A stretch of DNA of 64,000 nucleotides, taken from positions 62,001 to 126,000 of the forward strand of contig VZRR01011619.1 in the NCBI GenBank assembly GCA_013398015.1, in the 5' to 3' direction. The position numbers were made by a program, and so were the translations under genes. The notes under the pieces were generated by a model. The model was given only the letters and a program-made list of their open reading frames with translations, searched no databases and was not told the DNA's origin. Position 1 is the stretch's first letter, and each line of letters opens with the position of its first letter. Below, piece after piece: positions 1-11,900 of this stretch. This DNA is from Oreocharis arfaki. Lineage: Eukaryota; Chordata; Aves; Passeriformes; Paramythiidae.

Positions 1-2092
1 GAATCCCATCCCACTTCCTTAAACAGAGATCAAGAATCCAAGGCATAAACGCTGCAAGCCTCAGTGTCATATCCTCTATAATATACATGTTGCAATGAAA
101 AAACTTCTAAGAATAAAGGTACGTGTAGAAATGAAATTACTCCCAGTCAGTTACTCTGATTGCATGGTCTGAGTAGCTGAGACTATTAATACAAATGAAA
201 TACAAGGAAAAACACGGACATTAACTCATTGCTAGTTTTATATCAAGAGGAACTAAATATCCTAAGCAGGATCACCAACTACATGTTTTTTCAATAGGAG
301 ATTCTAATAACAATCTTATCCCTCTCTGCTTTTTATTAGTGAACAACGACTATGAGAAGAAAAATATTCATGAGATATACAGTAATCCACAGCTAACAGC
401 TGAAGAGTAAATAGTGTTACAGTGTTTTTGTATAGACATGATACCCAGCACAGTTTAATATACAGTAGCAACTTCTGGACAAAGACATGTGGGTAAAGCA
501 GAGAAAAATCAGAATATTCATGATATTAAAATACTTATCATACTAAAATGCTTTTACTGTCTTTTCCTCTCTAGAGCTTTCAGCTGTCCAATGAAGCTAG
601 GAAGGGTCCTGGATTGAAGGGTCCCAGGAAGGGATGAGGAAGATTCTAGTATTTTTCAATCTTATTTGTGATATTTCTGAATATGTACCGGGGAGCTTTT
701 TTTCCCCCACCGTGAAAAAGGATAGGCAGTCATCTGCAACCTACTCACTGCAAGGATTAAAAAATGAGCACTTGTAAGGCCTATGGCAAGAGAAGTAGTT
801 CAAACGATACAGAAGTGAAATAAAACAATCCACTGGAAAATTATTGCCTTTGATAAGTGTATTTTTTTCTTAAATGTTCTATTTTTTATTCACAAACACT
901 GAACAAAAATAGGTAAGTATTCTACTTTAGGAATTAGAATATCATACGGTATTCTGTTATTTTTTGAAAATCATCTTGTTTTTCACTCTGCTAACTGGTT
1001 ATGTTAGTGTAGTCAGACACAGATTTACTTAAAACAGTCACATTCCTCCAAACAAATAAGTTTTTATGTTTGCAATAGCAGCATTAACAGTACCTGCCAA
1101 AGCTTGACAAAGTATCTTAAGAGATATGCCCTTTGGTGCTGGCATTAAAAGAAAGATTCAAACATATGGGATTGCACTAACATGTTAAGCTTTTAGGTAG
1201 TGTTACTGAACCAACGACCAAAGTTTCTGTGATGTTTTGAAAACATAGCGGCATAAAATGCCAAACACCCTCCAGTGCTGGTTTATTGTGATCTGATTAG
1301 CACCTGTTTGCCTGCACTAATCCAACTTCAAACAAAAACGTGTGTTTTCCCTGCTATCATTAGACCACACACTAGAGTCTCACCAATGCAGAATCCTAGG
1401 GTTTAAGCCTGCATTTCTTCATTAAAGAAACAAGTTCTTCTAGATCAGCTCTGCAAATTAGGGCAAGCCATACAGAGACACCAGTGGTACAGTGGTATTA
1501 CTCAACTTCTGTGCAAAGGGACTGAAAGGGTAGTCTTAAAATACAACTGTAAAAAAAAAAGGACTTATGGGCATCAACTATTTAAACCACCACAGAAAAA
1601 TATTCAGAAAAATTACTCTAAATAAGCCAACTGAGATTTGAACACATTGTGTAAAGTACCTACAAACAGGATGGGATTGCTAAATTTCATTTGTGGATTT
1701 TTCTTTTTTAATCCAGCTTTAATTTATCTGCTTTTCTCTTCCAAATCTCACACTGAGAATAAGAATCATGGAATGCGTTAACTCAACCTTGACTGAGGCT
1801 CTATTGAACTATCTTTCCCAGTAGATAAAGACAGAAAACTTTATCTTTTTCCTTGGAAAAAGAGTACAGTGGCATTATGCATTTATGTTACTATAACCAC
1901 ACCTTTTCATGGAGGCAGTCCTTCCAAAATATCTGATTACTTGAATTAAAAAATCTCCATTTAGATTAGGCCTTGATGCTTCCCTTGGTGTTCCAGAATT
2001 CTTTTACCAATAATCTGTGCTTTTTTCCCTTAAAAATAACATACCTGTGATTATATTTCAGTTATCTTTTCCACTTAAAAACCTGCCAACTT

Positions 2093-2585
2093 TGCTGGTT
2101 TTGGCTGGGGTAGAATTTATTTTCTTCACAGAGTTCTTGCCTCTGTTTCAGTGTGTGGTGCAGCTCAAGGCATTTGGGGGTGCATGGGAGGTTGGGAGGA
2201 GACAGAGGCGACCAAACTGACCAAAAGGGATATTCCAGACCATAAGACCATATGGCATCCTGCTTAGCATACGAAGTGGGGAGAAGAAGAAGGAAGGGGG
2301 GGACATTTGGAACGATGGTGTTTGTCTTCCAAAGTCACTGTTATGTCTGACGGGGCCCTGCTCTCCTGGGGATGGTTGAACACCCGCCTGCCTGTGGGGA
2401 GCAGCGAATAAATGTCTGAATTCCATCTTGTGTGTGCAGCTTTTGCTTTCCCTATTAAACTGCTTTTATCTCCACCTATGAGTTTTCCAGCTTTTACCCT
2501 TCTGATTCCCTCCCCAGTCCTGCTGGTATGGGAGTGAGTAAGCAGTTGTGTGGGTCTTGGCTGCTGGCTGAGGTTAAACCACAGC
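2093..2585 (+). mobile_element. Solo LTR of an avian endogenous retrovirus
   Basis: About 490 bp that starts TGCTGGTTTTGGCTGGGG and ends GGTTAAACCACAGCA, so it has retroviral TG...CA ends. It is richer in G and C than the flanks. It resembles an LTR family widespread in bird genomes: internal blocks around GGGGAGAAGAAGAAGGAAGG, CAGCTTTTGCTTTCCCTATT and the Pro/Gly-coding purine stretches follow the order I remember. Where the family has a TATA box before the GGGGAGAAGAAG block, this copy reads TAGCATACGA, so the promoter is probably dead. No internal retroviral genes flank it, making it a solo LTR left by recombination. It is antisense to PTPRD. I could not see a clean target-site duplication. 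The family name is not assigned. Confidence 0.72.
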
Positions 2586-4650
2586 AAAAAGTAAGAGCTT
2601 TGACTGGTAGAATGAAATTCTATTGAATTTCTGTTATGAAATTCTCAACATGTTTTCGACTTCTATATTAGATTCATATTCAATACGGTACAGGCAATCA
2701 AACTGTTATCAAAAGTAGATGTCTAAATGACATGTAAAGGTGCCTGTTGCATATACATTAGTAATAAATAATTACCAATGTTTTTGGAAATTCTGATCAT
2801 TTAATTCTGTATTTCTTTGCTATCAACACACACAAAAATATCAAAAATATTTCCATTTGCATATCTTTGACATACATTTATCAGAACTTGTCTTATCAAG
2901 TTTAGTCATGTAGAATGGTAATATGTACATTCTCAATTAATTTCACTAGTTAGAACTATTCCTTCTTTTTCTGGTCACTGTTATGTGAATAGAGGGCAAT
3001 CAAGAATGGAGCGGGCTCTTCAGCAGTCAGGTGTTTTCAGCCCAGACGTCTTCCCACTAAGCACACTGTAAATTATTAAAGAAATTCTTCATACATGCAA
3101 AAACCATTTCCTAGGAACAGGATATTAAACTAACTTACTGACAAATGAGGCTTTGATACAAACTGGTCTGGGGCCACCTGTGAGCTGGGTCTCCAGCTAC
3201 CTTGATTCTCTATTGGACATTTAGCTGTATCCCAAAACCAGGGAGCAAACTAGAAAAACCTTTTAATCCCTTAACGTGAAATGAACTGAAAGACAACTGC
3301 TGGTCAGTATTAAGGCAAATGGGTAGAAATGCAGTAATGAAAAGCTTGGGCTAAACCATTCACTCACAAAACCTGCCTAGAAATACAAAATAAATGGGGG
3401 TTACTCTGTAAGGATCAAAATACAGACAGCTGGCTCTCGTATTCCTCACCCACGCAGGGTGAGAAATAAATTCTCCCTGTACTTAGTTGTCTGATAGCTT
3501 TGTTTTTCAGTTTCCATGGTTTAAAAGTTTGCAGAAAAAGGCTTCCACAGATTCTTCAAGCCTACTCTTGCTTTTTATCAAACACGTTTTGAAAGGCAAC
3601 TCCCATTCTGTTTATACTTCTATAACATGTGATTATTATAATTTCCTGAGCTCTGATAGTTTGGTAGGTACTGGAGGAAATATAAAAGAAAGTATTAGTG
3701 ATGTCTCAGATGGCTTAAAATTGCCACTACAAATCTCATGTTCCTTCTAGAAACTAAACTCAAATTACTCCTTCAATGAGATATCATTCAAAAGACTGCC
3801 TACCATAGGCAAAGGATATAAGATATGGTTCTGTATTATATTGTTTGGCTCTAGTCAGAAAAGTCCTAAGTACTTTTTAAATCTGCATGATGAAATGGGT
3901 GAATTTCATGAAAAGGGATTTAGGTAGGCCTGAACACAAAATGGGAGACAATGAAAGACAAGATACAGAACAAGTACACGAGGAGTATTAAAAAGGCTGC
4001 AAAGGCAGACTAGGGGACAGCAAAGGAACAAGCAATAAGTTTTTCAAGAACAGAAGAATATCACAGTGGAAAATAGTGACTAGAAGATGGCAGTAAAAGG
4101 AGATGCTTGACAAAAATCAGTAGGAGAATACTACAGTTAGAATGACAATCTTGCTTCAGAAAAAATACTAAGAAAGGTAGGAATATATTTCATTAAATGG
4201 TTCAGCAATGTGATATTAACAGTGAAATGAGTTTGAGAAACAATGGAATTGAAGGACACAAATAGAATATATGTAGAGTGGTCCACAGAATAAAGATCAG
4301 CCCAGACTTGGAGAGAAGAAATTGATAAAAATGTGAAATGATTTATAATAAGCAAAGGAAAGACTGGAATGGAGAAACTTATGAAGTGAGCAACAGAGAA
4401 GAGAAAGAAAAAAAAATGGAAAGCAGGTTCTAATTAAAAACCAGGTAATGTGCAGAGCTTGTACTTTAGTGTTTTAAATTATTTTTTTATGAGCTTCAAA
4501 TGAAATGTTTGTGCATGTCCAGTACTTGAATTCCAAACCAAATGGGATGAATTTTCATGTTGCTGTATGAAAGACATATCCTTTAGCCTAAAAATACTGT
4601 AGTGATGCTCTATAGCTGTCCCTCTTTTCATTTTTTAAACCAGTTAATAA

Positions 4651-4747
4651 CCACAGAATCATAGAATATCCTGACTTGGAAGGGACTCACAAGGATTATC
4701 AAAATCTGACTCCTGGCCTTGCACAAGACAGCACCAAGAAAATCATA
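4651..4747 (-). mobile_element. CR1 LINE 3' end fragment
   Basis: The plus strand reads CACAGAATCATAGAATATCC, then TTGGAAGGGACTCACAAGGA and a CTCCTGGCCTTGCACAAGACA block. This is the reverse complement of the conserved CR1 3' terminus. It is a short 5'-truncated copy inserted in the same orientation as PTPRD. Confidence 0.8.
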
Positions 4748-6992
4748 TTGAATTGAAAATGATAAGGCATATATATATGAATATAATGTTGCTACAATAC
4801 GCCTGAAAAGTGACACTCACATTAACATTACTATTGTGAGAAACACTTCCGGTAACTTCTTGTTAGTCTATCAGTTGGATAGCCAGCACATTACAGTGAT
4901 GAGTTAATAAGCACATTTATAAACTTTGGACTGTCCAGAACACTTGCTGCTAAATGTACAGCCAGATAAAATTTTTATTTATGGAGACATAAATTTTTAA
5001 ATTTTTCAGAAACCCGGCTTCATTAATTCCGCTCATAGACAAATTGTTAGGAGCAGAATTTAAAAACCTTGCTAAAATAATAGGATATGTGAAAGTCTGT
5101 TTTTCAGAGGTTAGGTTGTATGAAGTGACTGAAATCTTACTATCTCAAGTAACTATACATACGGCAAAAAGCTTATGTGTAGCAGATTATGCTTATTGCA
5201 GAGTATTAATAAATAAATTAATAGGAATTTGGCAGAAAAAAGTCCCTCAGGCACCAAATCACACTACCTAACATAAGCACCACTTTCAATGAAATCTGCA
5301 TGCAAAAATAATGACAAAGAGAAAATAATGTACTTGTACTTCATCACTACCACTGAGTGACAGTAAGCAAGGCACCTTATTTTATCTTTTCCAATGACTA
5401 GCCATGAGAACTGATTTAATTTGCCTATTTTTGAATTGAGGTAATTTAGGCTATTATATTAGCTTAAGAGCTTTCCCAGAGTGGGAGGATTAATTTCTTC
5501 TATTAAGTTTGGTTTTGATTTAGAGTACAGCATCTTCACCGTTGAGCAACTCTGGAAGTATGTTATACATGGATCAAGCTAATGAAGTTGTATCTGAGGA
5601 AATCTAAAATCCTAGACAATAACCAAAATGTTTTAAGACCCTGTAAATCCAAGTAAAAAAGGATTTGGCTCCATTCAAGAAATACTCAGCAAACTTTATG
5701 AATGCATTTGTGTTATTATTTATAACTATTCCACATTTTTAATCCTGGTGTTTCAATAAACATTAAATATCTTTGTTCCATGTTCTCTGGTATTTTGTAA
5801 ACAGTCTGTGCCTTTCAGCATTGAAGTTCTGCTTATTTTGTTTTCCTGTTGACTTTATTTTCCTGTCTTGTTTACAGAAGCCTCTTGCAATCACTTTCAA
5901 AGTGTTGAAATTACCAGATTCCATGGCTAGGTTATCAATATGTTAAGAAGTCAGAACAAGACATGGTGGTATGCTGTAATTACTATTCCTCAGGTTTTGG
6001 GTGACCAAAGCAATATCGGTTTTCAAATATGCTAAGCATTTTTAACTTCAGTGATCAGTGGGCAGTAGCTCTCGGCCTTATTAATTGAAGGTATTCCAAA
6101 ATGAAGTTCACATAAAACAGTGATCTTAGGAACTTGCTTTGGAAAGGGCTACATAGCTAGCTATACAATATATGACAACATAGCCCTGGAATGAGGGAAC
6201 CCATCTTGGGGTTTATTTCTATCTGAATTGGTACATATGTTCTGATAATGTCCTTATCAACACAATTTTAAGGCTTTCTCAAAGATCTGTTCAGCAAACT
6301 CCAAAGAAGCCATATCTCTTCCTCTTTGCTTTCCTTAGTCCCAAAACTCTAAGAGCTGCTAACTTTTTTCCTGCAGATTTTATTAATTCATACCTTATAG
6401 TGCCTGAAGAGGTTTGCTACTTCGCAAAAAAGCACGGAGCACTCATTTCCCTGGAATTGGGTTCAGCTTGCTCCCCAGGTAAACCCTCTTCATTTTCAGC
6501 TCCTCAAAGTCCTAAACTGAGGATTTAACCTTGAATACAGATTTAGGTCTTACCTATTTTCAATGAAACTTTGAATTTATCTCTCTTAATTCTCATGTTT
6601 GCTATTTTCTCTCACAATATAAGTAATAATTTCAAAAACTGTTTCATTGCTCAAAACACACTCTCTTCAATACTTTAGCTCTCTTCCTCCATCCTCTTCC
6701 TTTTTCATGTCACATTCTGAATGCCACAAATACATCTCTATTTCCCTGTACAAATTCTCCCTGGAGATCTTCTGATGTTCTAAAACTAAATTAATTGTGC
6801 ATAGACCAAATAAAATAATTCTAGCCTACCCAAGTTGGCAGTGCCATACTCAGGTCCTTGATTTGCAATGCAAACATCTTTTTCTTTGAGAGACTCAGAT
6901 GTCTATTGGAAAGAAAACCATACTTTCATCTGCAACAAAACAGAAAGCAGTAACCTTGACATAACATGCTCTGAAGAAACCTCTGGGCTTAC

Positions 6993-7147
6993 CTGCAATG
7001 CACAACCATAGGTCCAGCATCAGGTGGGTTGCAAGTCTTGACTCGCCGCAGGAAAGCTAAGAATGGTGTTGGGTGTTCTGGGACACCATGGTCAGGCCAG
7101 GCAGTGAACTGGAATTGCCTCACTTCCCTTTTCTCACTTGAGCCATT
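6993..7147 (-). CDS. PTPRD: PTPRD exon: WPD loop and catalytic cysteine of D1
   Basis: Exon of 155 nt: 51 codons plus two bases (AG). The acceptor is TTTCATAG and the donor TTGCAG|GTAAGC. It starts [16 protein letters not shown] and contains the WPD loop [12 protein letters not shown], with the general-acid Asp codon at 7091-7093. It continues through [17 protein letters not shown] and ends PMVVHC. The final full codon, at 6995-6997, is the nucleophilic cysteine of the HCSAGVGRTG signature. The remaining signature residues are on the next exon, which I did not find and which must lie left of position 1. Both essential catalytic residues are present, so D1 is predicted to be active. D1 is the catalytically active domain in this family and D2 is mostly regulatory. 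Confidence 0.96.
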
Positions 7148-7692
7148 CTATGAAATTTAAAAGTTTCATGACAAAACTGCTACTTGAGGTGATATCAGCA
7201 CTTTTAAGTGAAACAACTGCAGAAGCACACATTCAAGTGAAAATTATTTAAATAATATTTGGAGCCAGAAAGAAAAAGAACTCAGGCTATGGAGGAAAAT
7301 CCAAATTACAGATTCAAACAATGTAAGATCTTTAACCGTAATGTACACTTGTGCACCACAAGTGCCAGAGACTTAGTTAGTATCCAGGTTTTTCATGGTG
7401 AAAGCTCTGCATTAACTTACAAAACTTCATGTTGTAAGGAAAATGTAGAAGTCTCAACGTTCAGTGCTGTTAGAAGGAAACTAGGGAGAAAAGTGAAAGG
7501 AGGGGAAGGGGAGAAAGAGAGTAAGCGAGTAAGGGAAAAAGGCACGCAGGGGAGGGAGGAAGCAAAAGGAAGAAGGAGGACAAGGTGACAGGAGGGACAT
7601 AGGTGATAGGAAGGAAGCAATGGGAGAGGAGTGAAAAAATCACCAGCCTTTCAATTTAAAAGGACATAGTAAGCATATGTAAGCATAAATAC
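7148..7692 (-). other. PTPRD: PTPRD intron, 545 bp
   Basis: The short intron between the KCDQYWP exon and the WPD exon, and the only one under 2 kb in the window. About a quarter of it is a purine-rich tract on the plus strand (7483-7637). Open frames across it are by-products of that biased composition. Confidence 0.93.
7483..7637 (+). repeat. Polypurine tract (pyrimidine-rich in the pre-mRNA)
   Basis: About 150 bases, overwhelmingly A and G on the plus strand, including AGGGAGGAAGCAAAAGGAAG. In the pre-mRNA it is a CU-rich tract starting about 55 nt after the donor of the KCDQYWP exon, inside a 545-bp intron. It could bind PTB-type proteins, but this is only compositional evidence. Confidence 0.85.
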
Positions 7693-7812
7693 CTTGTAAA
7701 GTGCAAATGTACGAACGCAGTATGTTGCCAATTCAACAGTGTCTAGAAGGGTCACTTGGATTAGCCCGTAAGTTTCTGTGCCTCTGCTTGGCCAGTATTG
7801 ATCACACTTCAC
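7693..7812 (-). CDS. PTPRD: PTPRD exon: D1 core, KCDQYWP motif
   Basis: Exon of exactly 120 nt (40 codons, phase 0 at both ends), with acceptor TTTTTCACTGCAG and donor TACAAG|GTATTT. It encodes VKCDQYWPSRGTETYG (residues 1-16), then LIQVTLLDTVELATYCVRTF and ALYK. KCxxYWP is a conserved motif of receptor phosphatase domains, and the rest forms beta strands of the central sheet. The neighbouring exon toward the 3' end of the gene is only 545 bp away, the shortest intron seen here. A 150-nt pyrimidine-rich tract (purine-rich on the plus strand) begins about 55 nt beyond the donor. As a symmetric exon it could be skipped in frame, but that would remove core secondary structure, so I expect it to be constitutive. 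Confidence 0.96.
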
Positions 7813-8941
7813 CTGCAGTGAAAAACATGTTATCATTTAATACATTTAATACTGAAGTTTATTACATATCCAAGTGTATATCACCATAGGTTTTAAAAGT
7901 ATTAAGAGATAGAATGGCCAACTTCCAACACAAGAAATTTATTTTATCATTCACAAGACTGCTCTTCTGGTAGTAGTTTATGTCACGTCTTCTTGCATAA
8001 TTAGTAAGTTCAGTAGGACAGATAATTGAGAAATGCTAATAAGCACAGATACACTGAAGAAAAAAACAATTTAAAGGAGCTTAAAACATGACCTATATCT
8101 TCACCTTTCACAGTCCAGAATTTAATAACAGTACTAATCCCTTCGACATAGATGGAACTTTTTTTAATATCTGCCATATTTTACATTAGTCTCCAAACTT
8201 ATAAACCATTGCTTGAATGTTAAAATTTATTACGTATAGAAATAGCTCAGTAAAAACATGGATTTTCAAAAAAATAATTTCAGTACACTGACAAATGAAA
8301 TGGCATCATATTAAGTGGACTGTAAGAAAAAAAATTTCTTCTGAGATCAGTGTTCTTCAGAGAAGAAGCATATAATGAAATTGGGTCCACAGGCATTTAA
8401 AAAATAAGGTTTGGTGGAGAGTTCATCCATCAAATTTTAAAAAACACAGAACATTTAATTCAGAAGAATCTTCATTTTAAAATGCCATAGTTCAGAATAT
8501 TAAAAACCGCAATAATTCTGCATAAGATAACACATAAGAGAACCATATTTTTTGGTAACTGCTAAGGGTCAATAATCTGTTTCAGTTAAGAAGTGTATTT
8601 ACAATGAAAACTGTCAAGAAACTAGGAATGCTGAACCCCTAAACACATTAGAAAATGTGTACAAACAGTATGGGGGGGTCAAGTAATTTAAAACATTTTA
8701 CTTTCAGTGGCTGATAGGTGAAACTGAAACAGTCGATCTCTATTCTATTTATAACAATACATTCTTACCAACTAGCCCTGCCTACAGTACAGAAAAGAAG
8801 TTTAAACTGAGTCCAGTAATAACACATTGCTTTTTTTTAATAAATGTCTTCATCAATCACTCCAAGCCAGACTCATACCAAATTAATTGAGAATACAGTA
8901 AATGTAAAAAACATCAAAAGCAGAATATGGCACAATATTTC

Positions 8942-8956
8942 AAAAAAAAAAAAAAA
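8942..8956 (+). repeat. A15 homopolymer
   Basis: Fifteen consecutive A in AT-rich intron, with no associated retroelement recognised. Confidence 0.95.
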
Positions 8957-11900
8957 GGTGAATTGTCATGCTAATCCACTGAGAAAAACTGATCATTTCC
9001 CCAAAATGGAAAATTAAGATATGCATCTTTGAAACTCATGTGTTCTCCAGGTTTTTCATTCTACACAGTACTTATTGAAAAAAGACTTGGTATGCTTTCC
9101 AACTCTCCAGTCCCAAATAGCTTTTGCTCACAGATCATTTTATTTTGAGGCTCAGAGGTCACAGATCATTAATGGTTCACAAATCACAGTCTGAGAACAA
9201 GCAATCTAGATAGAGAGCAAAAAAAAATTCTAGCCACTGAAGCAAGTGATAAGAATTCATTAGTGGCAAAATAAAGGGAAGCAATTTTTTACAGGAAATG
9301 ATAGTTTAATTTCTAGATAAGGAATTGCAACAAAGTAACTAAAAATGTTTATTGATACTGCACTATTTAAAACGGGATTGATAGTGAAAAAAATTCTCTT
9401 ATTAAGAGGAATTAATTACTTCCTTGTGACATTTATTGAAAGAATAAGTATTGCAAACAGTTCACAAATATCCATGATTTGTTCGCAAGTTTCCTAGTAC
9501 TTGCCATCTTGGTCTTCGTAAACCAAACTGAAAAGCATGTTTTCAATTGAGACATTAAAATATCATCACGGTAAATCTAGTTGCACTTTATCATTAATAT
9601 AGAAACAATGCAACATGTCTATACTGGTTACCTGTATTTTAAATGAACAGGTTGTGGTTTATTGTTTATTTATTCCTGTACAATGACACATTTTTTCATG
9701 GAAAATGTTGATACATAATAACAGTAATTTGCAATCTTAGCAACCACAGGTTTAGTATAAACCTCTAACTAAACCTGGATATTTTGAAGGTTTTTTAATT
9801 ATTAAAAATGAACTTTCAATTAAAACAGGAAAGAAATGTGTAGCTGTGCCTTTTCATGCCTAAATATGTAGTTCTTTTCTCCACCCTGCAGTTCTCACAT
9901 ATAAACTGTACGCTCGCAGAAGCAGTACCAGCTTCCAGAAAGCATTCCTGGAAAACTAACCAGCTTGCAGTTTGCTAACAACAAAATTTGACCAGCCCGA
10001 AAAGGACAGAAAATGTTTGTTTTTATTTTATAGAATAATCTAATATTAATAATATACTCAGAAGGCTATAGACAACTCCTCCTTTTCAGTTAGGCTGGGA
10101 AAAAATAAATTGCATGCTCCTTTAGGTAGAGATTTTGCTTGGGTTTTTTTTATGTACTAGTTTATCCAACATAAACTACAATTATGGTATAATTTTTCTA
10201 AAATACTTTCTGTGAGAGCTACGTGATAACAGAGGACTGCTGCCGGATGCAGACACTAACTGTCCAATAAGAAACTCAGTTTGTAGAGCAGTATATATAT
10301 TATGTGAAAGTAGAAACTGATGAAAACAAGCATCAATACTTTTAGAAAGAAAACCTGATTTCAGGTTGATGTGGATTTGACCTGGAAGAGCACACGAAGC
10401 ACAAGTTGACTGAACTGCATCTTTTGTCCCTTTTCCCTATTGATTTTTGTCAGAACAAGAGGTCTTCTTTAGACATGTGTCCTTAGGTGTCTCCTACACT
10501 CCTTTGCTCTGTGATCACAAACCTTATATTCCCAATACTCCTAACAATTTAGAGTCCAATTTATCTTTGTGAGAGATCAAACAATGTTTTCTATTGGACT
10601 TCACTGGTAGCAGAGGACCAGATAATACAAGTTAATTGGTAAGACACTACATTCCGAGACAGAGTTTTTTTCAAATGTTTTATTCTATGTTAAGATCCCA
10701 GTCTTCAGCTCTTGAAGTGGGAGAGGTTACATACTCAATGTTCTTTTAAGAAAAAAATTCTCAACCCCCTTGAGTCATCCAGAATTTAACACTAGATGTC
10801 AACAAGTCAATTTTGAAATTTTTTGCCAACTGTGTTCTTGCTTTAGCTTTTTGGTCTGTGTTTAATTTCTCTGTAGTAAGGGCCATTTCTTCCTTGTTTG
10901 TGTAAATTGCTTGGAAAAAAAATTAACGTGGCAAAGTATGGTGATGACAATACTAGCCCTCCCCAGAAATACAATTACAGTGTTTTTAAAAGTTTTTTTC
11001 TAATATACCTTTGCTGAGCCCTCACCTTATAGACCTCACCTTTCTCTTATCCATGTAGCTCCAAGTTCCAGTGGTTGATCTTTTCCCTGGCAGATTATGT
11101 TCACCTGCACCCAGTGAGAGTTTTTCTGTGCCACTAACTGTACATGAGAACAGCTTACACCAGTAATTACCTAACGTTCTCTTGCCTGCCACTAAAGATG
11201 GCAAGGTGAATGAAGCAGACACATGAGTGTGAAATAATTCACTGGTGATTTAAAAGAGTGTTCTTTAAAGAGAAATTCAATTGCAAGTACTGACAAGCAT
11301 GCCTTTTACTACTACTTTCACTATCTCATGATCATAAGTTGCCTAAACTACTATATACAACACCAGAGCACCTCTCAAAAGACTAATAAATACATTAAGA
11401 AATATTTTTAAGTACCATAATAGTAGATACAACTAGAATATACAACTAGTGATAGGCACATTCTCTTAACCTGCCTCTCAAACATACACATATTTTCTTT
11501 CTCTACATTTCTTCACTCAGACTATACAAATCCTTGCTCTTCATGGAAGTACAAGTATTCAGTGAAAACAAAGCTGTAAGAAAATGCAAATGCTTCCTTT
11601 TCCATTAAAAATGAGAAGCTTGAGACATTTTCAGACTTGAAGGGTTTCAGCTACAGAGTCCCTAATATTCGTGGATATTCACACTTCAGCAAGTCACAGA
11701 CACTAGAGAATGTGCTGCCATGCATCAACAGAGCTGAAGGAAGTGTTTCCATATGAACATATGAATACAAAGATTCCTGACATTCAAGGGTAGAGAAATA
11801 ATTTTCCAGCATTAAGTTCCATCATTCAGGCTGAAAATCTCCTTCAGGTGATTCTTAACACATGAACCAGCTGTTACAGGCTATCTAAGATTATAAGGAC

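Larger units (their letters stand above)
1..6992 (-). other. PTPRD: PTPRD intron (partial, 3' side outside window)
   Basis: Intron following the catalytic-cysteine exon; the next exon lies off the left edge. It begins at the GTAAGC donor at 6992. I looked for the AGVGRTGCF continuation on the minus strand and did not find it. The sequence is AT-rich and non-coding, with a solo LTR (2093-2585) and a short CR1 end (4651-4747). I recognise nothing in the remainder. Confidence 0.85.

Noticed and set aside
1..6900. Search for the next PTPRD exon (AGVGRTG continuation)
   Set aside because: No matching minus-strand reading with splice borders was seen, so I place that exon outside the window.
7259..7588. 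109-codon plus-strand open frame rich in Lys, Arg and Glu
   Set aside because: Produced by the polypurine tract (GAA, AAG and AGG codons) inside a short intron; no domain and no independent evidence of coding.
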